Source: an uncultured Bacteroidales bacterium
GTDB lineage: Bacteria; Bacteroidota; Bacteroidia; Bacteroidales; Bacteroidaceae
DNA: 64,000 nt
Direction: 5' to 3'
NCBI GenBank assembly: GCA_902798425.1
Contig: CADBWR010000012.1
Location: forward strand, 34,008 to 98,007
Position 1 is the first letter of the stretch. Each line of letters opens with the position of its first letter. The position numbers were made by a program, and so were the translations under genes. Below are positions 43,276 to 51,807 of this stretch, piece after piece. The notes beneath the pieces are model-generated. The model had not been told where the DNA came from and did not search any database. It saw only the letters and a program-made list of their open reading frames with translations.

Positions 43276-44135
43276 ACTTGACGGATTGTTTCAGAACAGA
43301 GACGGGCTGCAGCCTCGTCGGGCAGACACTCTAAATGCCATACGGCCACATCGCCAGCCATCAAGTCCTCCGTCTGGTGTAATCCCGCGGCAACTTGCTT
43401 GTCCCAGCGCTTGCCAGAGATAGAGGGTACGAGTGACGCATAGGCGGTCAGCGGACGTAGACGTTGTATCTTATCATAAGGTGCCTGACTCAGTTGAACC
43501 ACGCCACCTAAGGGATATCGCACATTGCGGTAACAAGGTGTCTTACCACTCCAAGGGGAGCCAAAAACATAGAATCCATCAGGCATTCGGCGTACCACTG
43601 GGTTGTCGTCGTTAACCAGCTCAGTGCCACTGATATGCTTCAGCCATAATCTGGAATGGGTGCTCTTGCCTGTTCCACTCTTGCCCAAGAACATATAGCC
43701 ATAGCCTGCACAGCTGACAACCGAGGAATGAAACAGGGCTGTTTGCAGATTGGCTGTTGACAGGGCATACATTACCATCAACGCATTGTTGATGCCAAAG
43801 AGGGGTTCGTCAACGAGAAGGACATCGGCATGCTGATAGCAATTGTCAGTCACCATGCGTGCTGCACAGCGTCCCCACAATTGGAACTCAAAATAGGGCT
43901 GTTCATGAAGTCGGCCAGCGAGAATCTGCGAACCATCATCGTCCTGGTGCATCTCAGTGGTGACGTTGTCGATGGCGGGGAAATGCTCCTTGTCCACTAC
44001 GCATAAAGAAAAGACAACCGACGAGGTCTCTTCCGTAGAAAATGGCTCATATTGGCCCATTTCATCGAGAACCGAGCAACCTTCGGGGAGGTCTACGGAG
44101 AAGACGTGATCGGCAACCTTATAGTAGTATTTCAT
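43272..44135 (-). CDS. HPr kinase-like ATP-binding protein
   Basis: 287 residues from ATG 44135 (MKYYYKVADHVFSVDLPEG); the longer frame overlaps glsB. P-loop GKSGTGKSTHSRLW (about 150-163), NDDNPVVRRMPDGFYVFGSP with WSGKT after it, and CYRNVRYPLGGVVQL correspond to the HprK/PEPCK-type nucleotide site. HprK-like proteins in lasso-peptide loci phosphorylate the peptide's C-terminal Ser. No PTS genes are near, so phosphorylation or activation of a peptide is a better guess than HPr. It begins one base after the glsB stop, so it is tightly cotranscribed. Confidence 0.82.
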   Translation of the reverse strand: MKYYYKVADHVFSVDLPEGCSVLDEMGQYEPFSTEETSSVVFSLCVVDKEHFPAIDNVTTEMHQDDDGSQILAGRLHEQPYFEFQLWGRCAARMVTDNCYQHADVLLVDEPLFGINNALMVMYALSTANLQTALFHSSVVSCAGYGYMFLGKSGTGKSTHSRLWLKHISGTELVNDDNPVVRRMPDGFYVFGSPWSGKTPCYRNVRYPLGGVVQLSQAPYDKIQRLRPLTAYASLVPSISGKRWDKQVAAGLHQTEDLMAGDVAVWHLECLPDEAAARLCSETIRQV

Positions 44136-44136
44136 C

Positions 44137-45135
44137 CTACTTCTGCTCTTTATTTTTATAAATGAGTTTATTGGCACCGGAAGTCAGCTCCAACTCGTCG
44201 CGGTGCTCCTGAATGAACGAGTCAATGTGGCGCTTGCGCTTGTTCTCGAAAATCTCGTCGACAGCAATAAGAATACCGGTCTCTTCTACATCGCCAAAGC
44301 CGTAGTTGATGGCGGTGCCAAAGAGTTTCATCGTGGGAGAAAGACCCATATAGGCGTTGACCAACGGGGGAATATTATAGCCCAACTTACGGATTTCGCC
44401 ATTGAGTATTTTATAATCTTCCTTGAAGTTTTTGCCACAGAAGAGTGCTTCCAGTTCGGCTGGATTTGTGTCTATTTCAAGTGGTTTCATCGGGATAATG
44501 AGGTTTTCCTTATCATCGAAATGCTTCTTCAAGAAATAGAGAATCATATCACGGCCTTTGCGGATGTAGCTGGGGTACATCGTCATCTTGCCAAAGTAAT
44601 ATTTGATGTCGGGGCGGATAACAGTCAGTGCACCCAGACCATCCCAAAGGTTGTCAAGCGCAAAGAGGCTCTTGGCACCCATGCGTGATGACTGATAAGG
44701 CAGTGAGACGAAAGAACGTCCGAGTTCGGCAGTGTAGTAGGCGTACTCCTTGAGGAACCTCTCGGAGAAATGGAACATGTGACTGGTTGCCAACTTAGGC
44801 TGTCCCTTATCGTCATACTCCCAATCAGCCCCCAACAGGTAACGATAGCCCCCTATGATTTCCTCTTCTTCGGGGTTCCAGACGATGAGTTGCTTGTAGC
44901 AGTTCGCGCAGGTATCAAATTCGTCAATGTCAACTTCCTTGCCTGTACCACCACCCGCTTCGCGAAATACAATCTCTCGTAGTCGACCAATCTCGCGCAT
45001 CACGTTAGGTGCATTGTGTGCCGTGATGACATATATCTCGTTGTTGCTCTTGTTGGTCATGCGCAACTGCTTGTCGGGAGTGAGCTCACTCTTCAACACT
45101 TCTTTGGCGATGGGCTGGATAATGGGTTGTTCCAT
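44137..45135 (-). CDS. glsB: GlsB-type N-acyltransferase (glycine lipid synthesis)
   Basis: 332 residues. The N-terminal GNAT/acyl-homoserine-lactone-synthase-like fold shows GRLREIVFREAGGGTGKEVD and DEFDTCANCYKQLIVWNPEE, then IIGGYRYLLG. In Bacteroides thetaiotaomicron the homologue GlsB N-acylates glycine with a 3-hydroxy fatty acid from ACP, the first step to glycine and serine-glycine lipids. It is encoded together with GlsA as there. The fusion order (separate proteins) is the gut Bacteroides form. Located at the cytoplasmic membrane. Confidence 0.88.
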   Translation of the reverse strand: MEQPIIQPIAKEVLKSELTPDKQLRMTNKSNNEIYVITAHNAPNVMREIGRLREIVFREAGGGTGKEVDIDEFDTCANCYKQLIVWNPEEEEIIGGYRYLLGADWEYDDKGQPKLATSHMFHFSERFLKEYAYYTAELGRSFVSLPYQSSRMGAKSLFALDNLWDGLGALTVIRPDIKYYFGKMTMYPSYIRKGRDMILYFLKKHFDDKENLIIPMKPLEIDTNPAELEALFCGKNFKEDYKILNGEIRKLGYNIPPLVNAYMGLSPTMKLFGTAINYGFGDVEETGILIAVDEIFENKRKRHIDSFIQEHRDELELTSGANKLIYKNKEQK

Positions 45136-45160
45136 AATTGAACTGTCGGGTTATTGTGTT

Positions 45161-45985
45161 TTATAGTTTATAGACGATATCTTGTACATAATTAGCCCAT
45201 TCCATCGGACTTTTGCTATTGTCAAAGGTCTGCCAGGGAATGGGTTTGCCAATGGCGACGCGGAAGGTCTTTCCTACATTCTTATACATCTCGTCGACCA
45301 GGAAGAGCATGGCAAGATTGAAGGGTAGGAAGCGGTCGGAAAAGTTTGCCAACCGATAGAAGAAACTGGAGTTCTGACCTCCAAAGTGGATGGGCACCAC
45401 GTCGCGCTGATATTCTACGCTCTTGGTAATAAAGGTCTTCTTCCATGCGATGTCGCGAATGACGCCGTTATGACGACGAGAGCAGAGACCCGCAGGGAAC
45501 ATGAGCATATGGTTTTCGCTCTGGAAACCTGCCTCTACCATGGCGGGGAAGTTTCGGCTGACCTTGCCGGTCTTGTTGATGGGGATGCACAGCGGTGCGA
45601 GTCCTGGCAGATACATCAGCAGGTCGTTAACCAGGTAGCGGAAGCGCGAGTCGTAGTGACGACCAATGAGTGCACCGAGCGCTACACCGTCCTCCCCACC
45701 CAACGGATGGTTGGAGACGAAAGTGTACAGGCGTCCGTCATTAGGATTGGGCAAGTTCTCCTTACCTTCGATTTTAAGTGTCATTTGCAAGTAGTCCACA
45801 CAGGCCTCCAGCCAGGGTGTCCCCACCTTGTCGCGCGACTCCCAAAGGAAAGCGTTGACCTGGTCTTGATGGGCAATGCGTTTAAGCCATGCCACTAACG
45901 GACGGGGAACCCATTTTGCCTTGGTCCCCATCTTGTTTTTTAGGATGCTTTCGATGTCAATCGTCTTCTCTGTTATCTGTCCCAT
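45161..45985 (-). CDS. glsA: GlsA-type O-acyltransferase (glycine lipid synthesis)
   Basis: 274 residues. PlsC-like: HxxxxD-type motif in FVSNHPLGGEDGVALGALIG (HPLGGED), and MFPAGLCSRRHNGVIRDIAW as the substrate block. O-acylates the hydroxyl of N-acyl-3-hydroxy-glycine to give the mature glycine lipid. First gene of a six-gene minus-strand unit (glsA, glsB, HprK-like, S26-like, PqqD-like, exporter). A palindrome covers the start of its transcript. Confidence 0.88.
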   Translation of the reverse strand: MGQITEKTIDIESILKNKMGTKAKWVPRPLVAWLKRIAHQDQVNAFLWESRDKVGTPWLEACVDYLQMTLKIEGKENLPNPNDGRLYTFVSNHPLGGEDGVALGALIGRHYDSRFRYLVNDLLMYLPGLAPLCIPINKTGKVSRNFPAMVEAGFQSENHMLMFPAGLCSRRHNGVIRDIAWKKTFITKSVEYQRDVVPIHFGGQNSSFFYRLANFSDRFLPFNLAMLFLVDEMYKNVGKTFRVAIGKPIPWQTFDNSKSPMEWANYVQDIVYKL

Positions 45986-45992
45986 TTCTCTC

Positions 45993-46019
45993 TGCCGTTA
46001 CTAACGGCATGCAAATATA
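45993..46019 (-). promoter_or_regulatory. Promoter and palindromic operator/hairpin before glsA
   Basis: Minus strand: TATATTTG (46019-46012) is the -7 element; TGCCGTTAGTAACGGCA (46009-45993) is a perfect palindrome with 8-base arms and a single central base, ending 7 bases before the ATG. It lies at or just after the expected transcript start, so it may be an operator or a hairpin hiding the ribosome start region. Confidence 0.7.
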
Positions 46020-46101
46020 CGGAAAAATGTTCGAAAAACTGCACTTTTAAAGAAAATTTGCGCAAATAAGCAATCTTTTGCATCTTTTCACTCAAAAAAA
46101 G

Positions 46102-46126
46102 TGGGGAAAAGTGGGGGATTGTGGAG
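46102..46126 (+). promoter_or_regulatory. MraZ operator
   Basis: Three boxes TGGGG (46102-46106), TGGGG (46112-46116) and TGGAG (46122-46126) at exact 10-base steps. MraZ is known to bind TGGGN repeats separated by 5 bases upstream of its own gene. The boxes end 9 bases before the -7 element, covering the -33 region, which fits repression. Confidence 0.85.
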
Positions 46127-46135
46127 GAAATTGTA

Positions 46136-46143
46136 TACCTTTG
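46136..46143 (+). promoter_or_regulatory. Promoter -7 element of the dcw cluster
   Basis: TACCTTTG followed by C; the mraZ ATG is 31 bases downstream. Confidence 0.75.
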
Positions 46144-46174
46144 CATGCGAAACTAGTTTTTTATATAAGTACGC

Positions 46175-46660
46175 ATGCGATTTTTAGGTAACATAGAAGC
46201 AAAGATGGACGCCAAAGGCCGTGCCTTCCTCCCGGCAGTATTCCGTAAGATACTGCAGGCTGACGGCAATGACACTGCTGATGTAGACAGTGGTCTACGC
46301 CTGGTGCTGCGCAAGGATGTCTTTCAGCCTTGCCTTGTGCTTTATCCTGAAAACATATGGAACGAGCAGATGGACGCTTTGCGCCAGCGTCTGAACCGTT
46401 GGAACAAACAACACCAACAGGTGTTCCGTCAGTTCGTTAGCGAGGTAGAAGTGCTGACACTCGATGGCAATGGCCGTTTTCTGATTCCCAAGCGTTATCT
46501 GCGCATGGCAGATATCGAACAAGACATTAAGTTTGTGGGTATGGGCGACACGATTGAGATTTGGAGTAATCAGCAAGCTGAAAAGAGCCAGATGAACCCA
46601 GCGGATTTCAGTCAGGCATTGGAGGAACTGATGGGTGAGGACACATTAGTTGACAGTTGA
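46175..46660 (+). CDS. mraZ: MraZ transcriptional regulator
   Basis: 161 residues. Two MraZ/AbrB-like units: MRFLGNIEAKMDAKGRAFLP (about 1-20) and LDGNGRFLIPKRYLRMADIE (about 90-109), each with the D-x-K/N-G-R turn of the DNA-binding double loop. MraZ assembles rings and represses the dcw operon by binding the TGGGN boxes found here. The last residues VDS and the stop are supplied by the GTTGACAGTTGATAATTG repeat that follows. First gene of the cluster. Confidence 0.95.
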   Translation: MRFLGNIEAKMDAKGRAFLPAVFRKILQADGNDTADVDSGLRLVLRKDVFQPCLVLYPENIWNEQMDALRQRLNRWNKQHQQVFRQFVSEVEVLTLDGNGRFLIPKRYLRMADIEQDIKFVGMGDTIEIWSNQQAEKSQMNPADFSQALEELMGEDTLVDS

Positions 46661-46680
46661 TAATTGACGATTGAGAGTTA
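46648..46680. repeat. GTTGATAATTGACG repeat between mraZ and rsmH
   Basis: GTTGACAGTTGATAATTGAC followed by GATTGAGAGTTA. It provides the mraZ stop and fills the gap up to the rsmH ATG. Confidence 0.5.
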
Positions 46681-47601
46681 ATGATAACCACAGTAGAGAC
46701 ATATCATGTACCTGTGCTTTTAAAGGAAAGCGTAGACGGACTGGACATTCAGCCTGACGGCATTTATGTGGATGTAACCTTCGGTGGTGGCGGTCACTCT
46801 AAGGAAATACTCTCCCGACTGGGTGCCAAGGGGCATCTGTATAGCTTCGATCAGGATGCTGATGCCGAGAAAAATATCGTCAACGATGATAGATTTACCT
46901 TTGTGCGCAGCAACTTTAGATATATAGAGAACTGGATGCAGTACTATGGGGTGGAGCATATTGACGGACTGCTGGCAGATCTGGGCGTTTCGAGTCACCA
47001 TTTCGACGATGAGACCAGAGGTTTCTCGTTCCGCTTCGATGCCCCCCTGGATATGCGCATGAACAACCGCGCAGGAAAGACGGCTGCTGACGTGTTGAAC
47101 GACTATAGCGAAGATCAACTGGCTGACGTATTCTACCTCTATGGTGAACTGAAAGATGCCCGCCGCATAGCGAAAAAACTTACTAAAACCCGTCAACAAG
47201 GACGTATTGAGACAACAGGCCAGCTGTTACAGATTCTGGGTATTGACACTGACAGTGTAAACAGTCAGTGGAAGAAAGATATGGCTAAAATTTACCAGGC
47301 ATTGCGTATCGAGGTAAACCATGAGATGGATGCCTTGCGCGAAATGCTGAAAGGCGCCACTCGGCTGCTGGGAAAAGGTGGTCGACTCAGTGTTATCACC
47401 TACCACTCGCTGGAAGACCGCATCGTGAAGAACGTGATGAAATCGGGTAATGCTGAGGGGAAGGTGAAACAGGATTTTTTCGGGCGTTTCCAGTCTCCTT
47501 TCAAACTCATAAGCAACAAGGTCATCGTACCCAGTGAAGAAGAACAGACGGAGAATCCACGCAGTCGTAGCGCCAAGCTCCGCATAGCAGAAAAAATATA
47601 A
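46681..47601 (+). CDS. rsmH: 16S rRNA m4C1402 methyltransferase
   Basis: 306 residues, standard length. SAM motif VDVTFGGGGHSKEILSRLG (about 31-49), LLADLGVSSHHFDD, GFSFRFDAPLDMRMN and the C-terminal LSVITYHSLEDRIVKN are diagnostic of MraW/RsmH, which N4-methylates C1402 in 16S rRNA with SAM. Second gene of the dcw cluster in nearly all bacteria. The ftsL gene begins 10 bases after its stop. Confidence 0.97.
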   Translation: MITTVETYHVPVLLKESVDGLDIQPDGIYVDVTFGGGGHSKEILSRLGAKGHLYSFDQDADAEKNIVNDDRFTFVRSNFRYIENWMQYYGVEHIDGLLADLGVSSHHFDDETRGFSFRFDAPLDMRMNNRAGKTAADVLNDYSEDQLADVFYLYGELKDARRIAKKLTKTRQQGRIETTGQLLQILGIDTDSVNSQWKKDMAKIYQALRIEVNHEMDALREMLKGATRLLGKGGRLSVITYHSLEDRIVKNVMKSGNAEGKVKQDFFGRFQSPFKLISNKVIVPSEEEQTENPRSRSAKLRIAEKI

Positions 47602-47611
47602 CACAGAAAAT

Positions 47612-48079
47612 ATGGCTGACGAACAGATAAAAATCGAACTTCTCCCAGAGGACAGTGCCCCTTCGACACCCGCTGAGGCCGGTCAGGAGGAACATGACCT
47701 CACGGAGACGTTGAAGAAAATCAAAGAGACGGTAAGTGAGGAAGACCCCAAACCTTCTTCACAGCTGAACTTGCGCACCATTCTTGGTGGCGACTTACTG
47801 ACTTCTGAGATGGTCCGTTCGCAGATCTGGCTGTTTGTATTGATAGTTGCTTTCTCTATCATATATGTAGCTTTCCGCTATCAGTGCCAGCAGGATATGC
47901 TGACCATTGACAAGTTGGAACAGCAGCTGAAGGATGCCAAGTTCAGGGCACTGAGCTCTTCGAGTCAACTGACGGAGAAATGTCGTGAGAGCAGGGTATT
48001 GGATATCTTGAAACAGAACAAGGACTCGCTGCTGCATCAGGCAGACCAGCCTCCCTATATTATAGAAGTACCGGAATGA
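47612..48079 (+). CDS. ftsL: FtsL-like division protein
   Basis: 155 residues. A long hydrophilic N-terminal cytoplasmic part (about 1-70), one TM helix (about 72-92, IWLFVLIVAFSIIYVAFRYQ) and a coiled-coil ectodomain (about 95-140). Sequence similarity to FtsL is weak, but gene place between rsmH and the PBP and the single-TM coiled-coil layout are diagnostic. FtsL pairs with FtsB/DivIC and links FtsQ and FtsWI at the septum. The stop overlaps the next ATG. Confidence 0.85.
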   Translation: MADEQIKIELLPEDSAPSTPAEAGQEEHDLTETLKKIKETVSEEDPKPSSQLNLRTILGGDLLTSEMVRSQIWLFVLIVAFSIIYVAFRYQCQQDMLTIDKLEQQLKDAKFRALSSSSQLTEKCRESRVLDILKQNKDSLLHQADQPPYIIEVPE

Positions 48080-50271
48080 GCAAGTTTGACAACAATAAAG
48101 TGATGCCTCGCTACATGGCGATAGCCTTGGTGCTGACGCTTGTAGGTATTGCCGTTATCGGTAAGGCCTTCTATATCATGACCGCCCAGAGACAGTATTG
48201 GACCGAGGTTGCTGGACGTCTGAAGAGAGACAGCGTTATCGTGAAGCCCAATCGCGGTAACATTCTGAGCAGTGACGGACAACTGATGGCAACCTCCATT
48301 CCCGAGTACAAAATCTACATGGATTTCCAGGCTTCAGGTTTTGAAGACGACTCCTTATGGCTGGACAAGCTGGACTCTGTCTGCGAGGGTTTACATCATA
48401 TTTTCCCCACGCGTACGGCGGAGGAGTTCAAAACCATTCTGGAGAAGGGTCGCCACAAGATGGTCTATGACAAGAAGACAGGACAGCAGAAGATGGGTTC
48501 CCGTTGGTGCAACATCTGGCCGAAACGCATAGACTACAACACCTATATGGCGGTGAAGCAGCTTCCTTTCTTCAACATGTCCAAGAACAAGAGCGGTTTT
48601 ACTGAAGAGGTCTTCAACTCGCGCAATCGTCCATTCGGTTCGTTGGCCAAGCGCACCGTTGGCGGACTGTTCGGTGCCAAGGACTCAGCCTACTATGGTC
48701 TTGAACTGTCATACGACTCCATACTGCGTGGTACACCCGGTATCACTGGCCGCCGCAAGATTCTAAACAAATATATGAACATCCCCGTCATGTTGCCTAT
48801 CGATGGTGCCGATATTGTCACTACCATTGATGTCAACATGCAGGATATTGCTGAACGTGCATTGATTGATGAGCTGAAACTGGTCAACGGCGAGATGGGT
48901 GTGGCCATTCTGATGGAAGTAAAGACCGGCGACGTCAAGGCCATTGTCAATATGATGCGCACGGGTGACAGTTCCGACAACTATCAATATGCAGAAGCTG
49001 TGAATAGTGCCATCAGCTATCGTTGTGAGCCTGGCTCCGTCTTCAAGGTGGCTTCGTTCCTGGTGGCGCTGGATGACGGTGTCGTCGATACCAGCTATGT
49101 CATCCATACTGGCAGTGGTGTAAGGGATATGCATGGTCGTCCGATGAAGGACCACAACTGGCGTCGCGGCGGTTATGGCGATATCAATGTGGCCCGTACG
49201 CTGGAGGTCAGCTCCAACATCGGTGTTAGCCATGTCATCGACACATATTATGGCAAGGAACCTGAGCGCTATGTTAAGGGGCTCTATCGTGTGGGTATCC
49301 ATGAAGACCTGAAGCTACCCTTGGTGGGCTATCTGCCTCCACGTATCCGCATGCCCCAAAAGAATAGACGCGGCCAGTATGAGAACTGGAGCAAGACAGC
49401 GTTGCCATGGATGTCAATCGGTTATGAGACACAGATAGCACCAATCAATACGGTGACTTTCTATAATGCCATTGCCAACAATGGAAAGATGATGCGCCCG
49501 CGCTTTGTCAAGAAGATTGTGAAAAATGGAGAGACCATTGCCGAATTCCAGCCAGAGGTCATCAAAGAACGTATCGCCAAGCCACAGGCTATCAAGACCA
49601 TGCAGACCATTCTGGAGCATGTCGTCAGTCAAGGTCTTGGCAGAAAGGCCGGCTCACCTCGGTTTAAGGTGGCAGGAAAGACAGGAACGGCACAGGTTGC
49701 CGACCAGCATGGTAGCTACCATTCAGGAACCACCCGCTACTGGCTCTCGTTCTCTGGCTTCTTCCCAGCAGACGACCCACTATACACATGTATTGTCTGC
49801 ATCAAAAAGACTGGTCTGCCAGCATCTGGTGGCGGTATGAGTGGTGTCGTCTTCCATCATATTGCCGAAGGTGTGATGGCTCGCCACTTGCGGTTGAACG
49901 CAGAGGATGCCCGCGATGAACATTCTGTTATCATCCCTGATGTGAAGAAAGGCAATATCGCTGCTGCCAGTCAGGTCCTTGCGAACTTAGGTATCAAAAC
50001 CAATAACCACTGGAGCGGTAGCTATGCAAACGGCAATCCCATCTGGGGAGATGCTGAACGTCGTCATGATGGCATAGCGCTGTCGAAGGTTAAGATTAGC
50101 GACACGACCATTCCCGATGTAACGGGTATGGGTGCGAAGGATGCTGTCTACCTGTTAGAAACCTACGGCTTGCGTGTCAAGCTGCAGGGACGTGGTAAGG
50201 TGAAGCACCAGAGTCTGTCAGCAGGAAGCAGTGTGGTGCCCAATAGTGAATGTGTATTGAAATTAGAATAA
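48076..50271 (+). CDS. ftsI: Septal penicillin-binding protein (class B) with PASTA domain
   Basis: 731 residues. TM anchor (about 13-35), dimerisation domain (about 50-240), transpeptidase domain with SxxK in CEPGSVFKVASF (about 320), SSN in EVSSNIGVSHV and KTG in VAGKTGTAQVADQHG; a single PASTA domain (about 675-731, IPDVTGMGAKDAVYLLETYG) closes the chain. This PBP3/SpoVD-like enzyme cross-links septal peptidoglycan with FtsW. The N-terminus overlaps ftsL by 4 bases. The presence of a terminal PASTA is common in Bacteroidota FtsI. Confidence 0.96.
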   Translation: MSKFDNNKVMPRYMAIALVLTLVGIAVIGKAFYIMTAQRQYWTEVAGRLKRDSVIVKPNRGNILSSDGQLMATSIPEYKIYMDFQASGFEDDSLWLDKLDSVCEGLHHIFPTRTAEEFKTILEKGRHKMVYDKKTGQQKMGSRWCNIWPKRIDYNTYMAVKQLPFFNMSKNKSGFTEEVFNSRNRPFGSLAKRTVGGLFGAKDSAYYGLELSYDSILRGTPGITGRRKILNKYMNIPVMLPIDGADIVTTIDVNMQDIAERALIDELKLVNGEMGVAILMEVKTGDVKAIVNMMRTGDSSDNYQYAEAVNSAISYRCEPGSVFKVASFLVALDDGVVDTSYVIHTGSGVRDMHGRPMKDHNWRRGGYGDINVARTLEVSSNIGVSHVIDTYYGKEPERYVKGLYRVGIHEDLKLPLVGYLPPRIRMPQKNRRGQYENWSKTALPWMSIGYETQIAPINTVTFYNAIANNGKMMRPRFVKKIVKNGETIAEFQPEVIKERIAKPQAIKTMQTILEHVVSQGLGRKAGSPRFKVAGKTGTAQVADQHGSYHSGTTRYWLSFSGFFPADDPLYTCIVCIKKTGLPASGGGMSGVVFHHIAEGVMARHLRLNAEDARDEHSVIIPDVKKGNIAAASQVLANLGIKTNNHWSGSYANGNPIWGDAERRHDGIALSKVKISDTTIPDVTGMGAKDAVYLLETYGLRVKLQGRGKVKHQSLSAGSSVVPNSECVLKLE

Positions 50272-50298
50272 AATTAGTATATAAATATAATAAGGTAT

Positions 50299-51759
50299 AT
50301 GAAATTAAGCGAACTGCTGAAGTACGTCAAGCCTATTACCATTGTCGGTAATGCCGAAGTCGACATTACGGGAGTGAACATTGACTCTCGTAAGATAGAG
50401 ATGGGCCACCTCTTTGTCGCTATCAAGGGTACACAAACAGATGGCCATCGTTTTATTCCCAAGGCTTTAGAGTTGGGTGCTGTGGCTGTGCTGTGCGAAG
50501 ACATGCCTGAGGAACCCGCTGTTGGAGTGACCTATGTACAGGTAACTTCTACGGAAGCCGCCGTAGGTCCTGTAGCTACCGTGTTCTATGGTGAGCCCTC
50601 CAAGCATTTGAAGTTGGTAGGCGTCACAGGCACCAATGGTAAGACCACCATCGCCACCTTATTATATAATATGTTCCGTAAGTTCGGTCACAAGTGTGGT
50701 CTGCTCTCTACGGTATGTAACTACATTGAGGATGAGGCTATTCCAGCCGACCATACGACCCCAGACCCCATTGAATTGAACAAACTGTTGCACCAAATGG
50801 TGGAGGCAGGCTGTGAATATGCCTTTATGGAGTGCTCCAGCCATGCCATTGCCCAGCAGCGTATTGGCGGACTGACATTTGCCGGCGGACTGTTTACCAA
50901 TCTGACGCGTGACCACCTAGACTATCATAAGACGTTTGAGAACTACCGGGACGCTAAGAAAGCATTCTTCGACGGACTATCAAAAGAGGCCTTTGCCATT
51001 ACCAATGCCGACGACAAGAACGGGAGCGTGATGGTGCAGAACTGCAAGGCACAGGTAAAGACCTACTCCGTGCAGCGCATGTCCGACTTCCGTGGCCGTA
51101 TCATCGAGTGCCACTTTGAAGGTATGTATTTGGAAATCAATGGTCAGGAGGTTGGCGTGCAGTTTATTGGCAAGTTCAACGTTTCAAACCTGTTAGCAGT
51201 CTATGGCGCTGCCATCATGCTGGGTAAGAAGCCAGAAGATATCCTTGTTGTCCTCAGTACGCTGAAGAGCGTAGCAGGACGATTGGAGCCTATCCGTTCA
51301 GAGGAGGGTGTCACCGCTATCGTTGACTATGCCCACACCCCCGATGCGCTGGAGAATGTGCTCAATGCCATTCATGAGGTCATGGAGGGTAAACAGGGAA
51401 AAATTATCACTGTCTGTGGTGCTGGCGGCAACCGTGACAAAGGCAAACGCCCGCTGATGGCTCAAGAGGCCGCCAAGCAAAGTGACCGTGTTATTATCAC
51501 TTCCGACAATCCGCGTTTTGAGGAGCCTCAGGACATCATCAATGATATGCTAGCAGGTCTTGACCAGAAACAGATGAAGAAAGTAGTCAGCATTGTAGAC
51601 CGTAAGGAGGCCATCCGTACCGCTTGTATGATGGCCGAGAAGGGTGATGTTATCCTTATTGCCGGCAAGGGTCACGAGGACTACCAGGAAATCAAGGGTG
51701 TCAAGCATCACTTCGATGACCGTGAGGTAGTTCGCGAGATTTTCTCATTGGGCAATTGA
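50299..51759 (+). CDS. murE: UDP-MurNAc-tripeptide synthetase (meso-DAP adding)
   Basis: 486 residues. Adds the third amino acid to UDP-MurNAc-L-Ala-D-Glu. The ATP loop is [17 protein letters not shown] (about 110); the specificity motif DNPRFEEP (about 396) is of the DNPR type linked to meso-diaminopimelate; a C-terminal AGKGHEDYQ is also typical. Third-step Mur ligase in the cytoplasm. Followed by 48 bases of AATAGTTAAATAATT-type repeat before mraY. Confidence 0.97.
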   Translation: MKLSELLKYVKPITIVGNAEVDITGVNIDSRKIEMGHLFVAIKGTQTDGHRFIPKALELGAVAVLCEDMPEEPAVGVTYVQVTSTEAAVGPVATVFYGEPSKHLKLVGVTGTNGKTTIATLLYNMFRKFGHKCGLLSTVCNYIEDEAIPADHTTPDPIELNKLLHQMVEAGCEYAFMECSSHAIAQQRIGGLTFAGGLFTNLTRDHLDYHKTFENYRDAKKAFFDGLSKEAFAITNADDKNGSVMVQNCKAQVKTYSVQRMSDFRGRIIECHFEGMYLEINGQEVGVQFIGKFNVSNLLAVYGAAIMLGKKPEDILVVLSTLKSVAGRLEPIRSEEGVTAIVDYAHTPDALENVLNAIHEVMEGKQGKIITVCGAGGNRDKGKRPLMAQEAAKQSDRVIITSDNPRFEEPQDIINDMLAGLDQKQMKKVVSIVDRKEAIRTACMMAEKGDVILIAGKGHEDYQEIKGVKHHFDDREVVREIFSLGN

Positions 51760-51760
51760 A

Positions 51761-51807
51761 TGCGAGAATAGTTAAATAATTAAATCGTCTAATAGTCAAA
51801 TAAAACC
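51761..51807. repeat. AATAGTNAAATAATT repeat before mraY
   Basis: GAATAGTTAAATAATTAAAT, CGTCTAATAGTCAAATAAAA. The same style of spacer (AATCGTCCAATAG, AAATAGTCCAATAG) recurs before ftsW. Confidence 0.5.

Noticed and set aside
43272-44177. HPr kinase of a phosphotransferase (PTS) system
   Set aside because: No PTS or HPr gene is near and the operon context points to peptide processing; the fold is HprK-like but the role is probably different.
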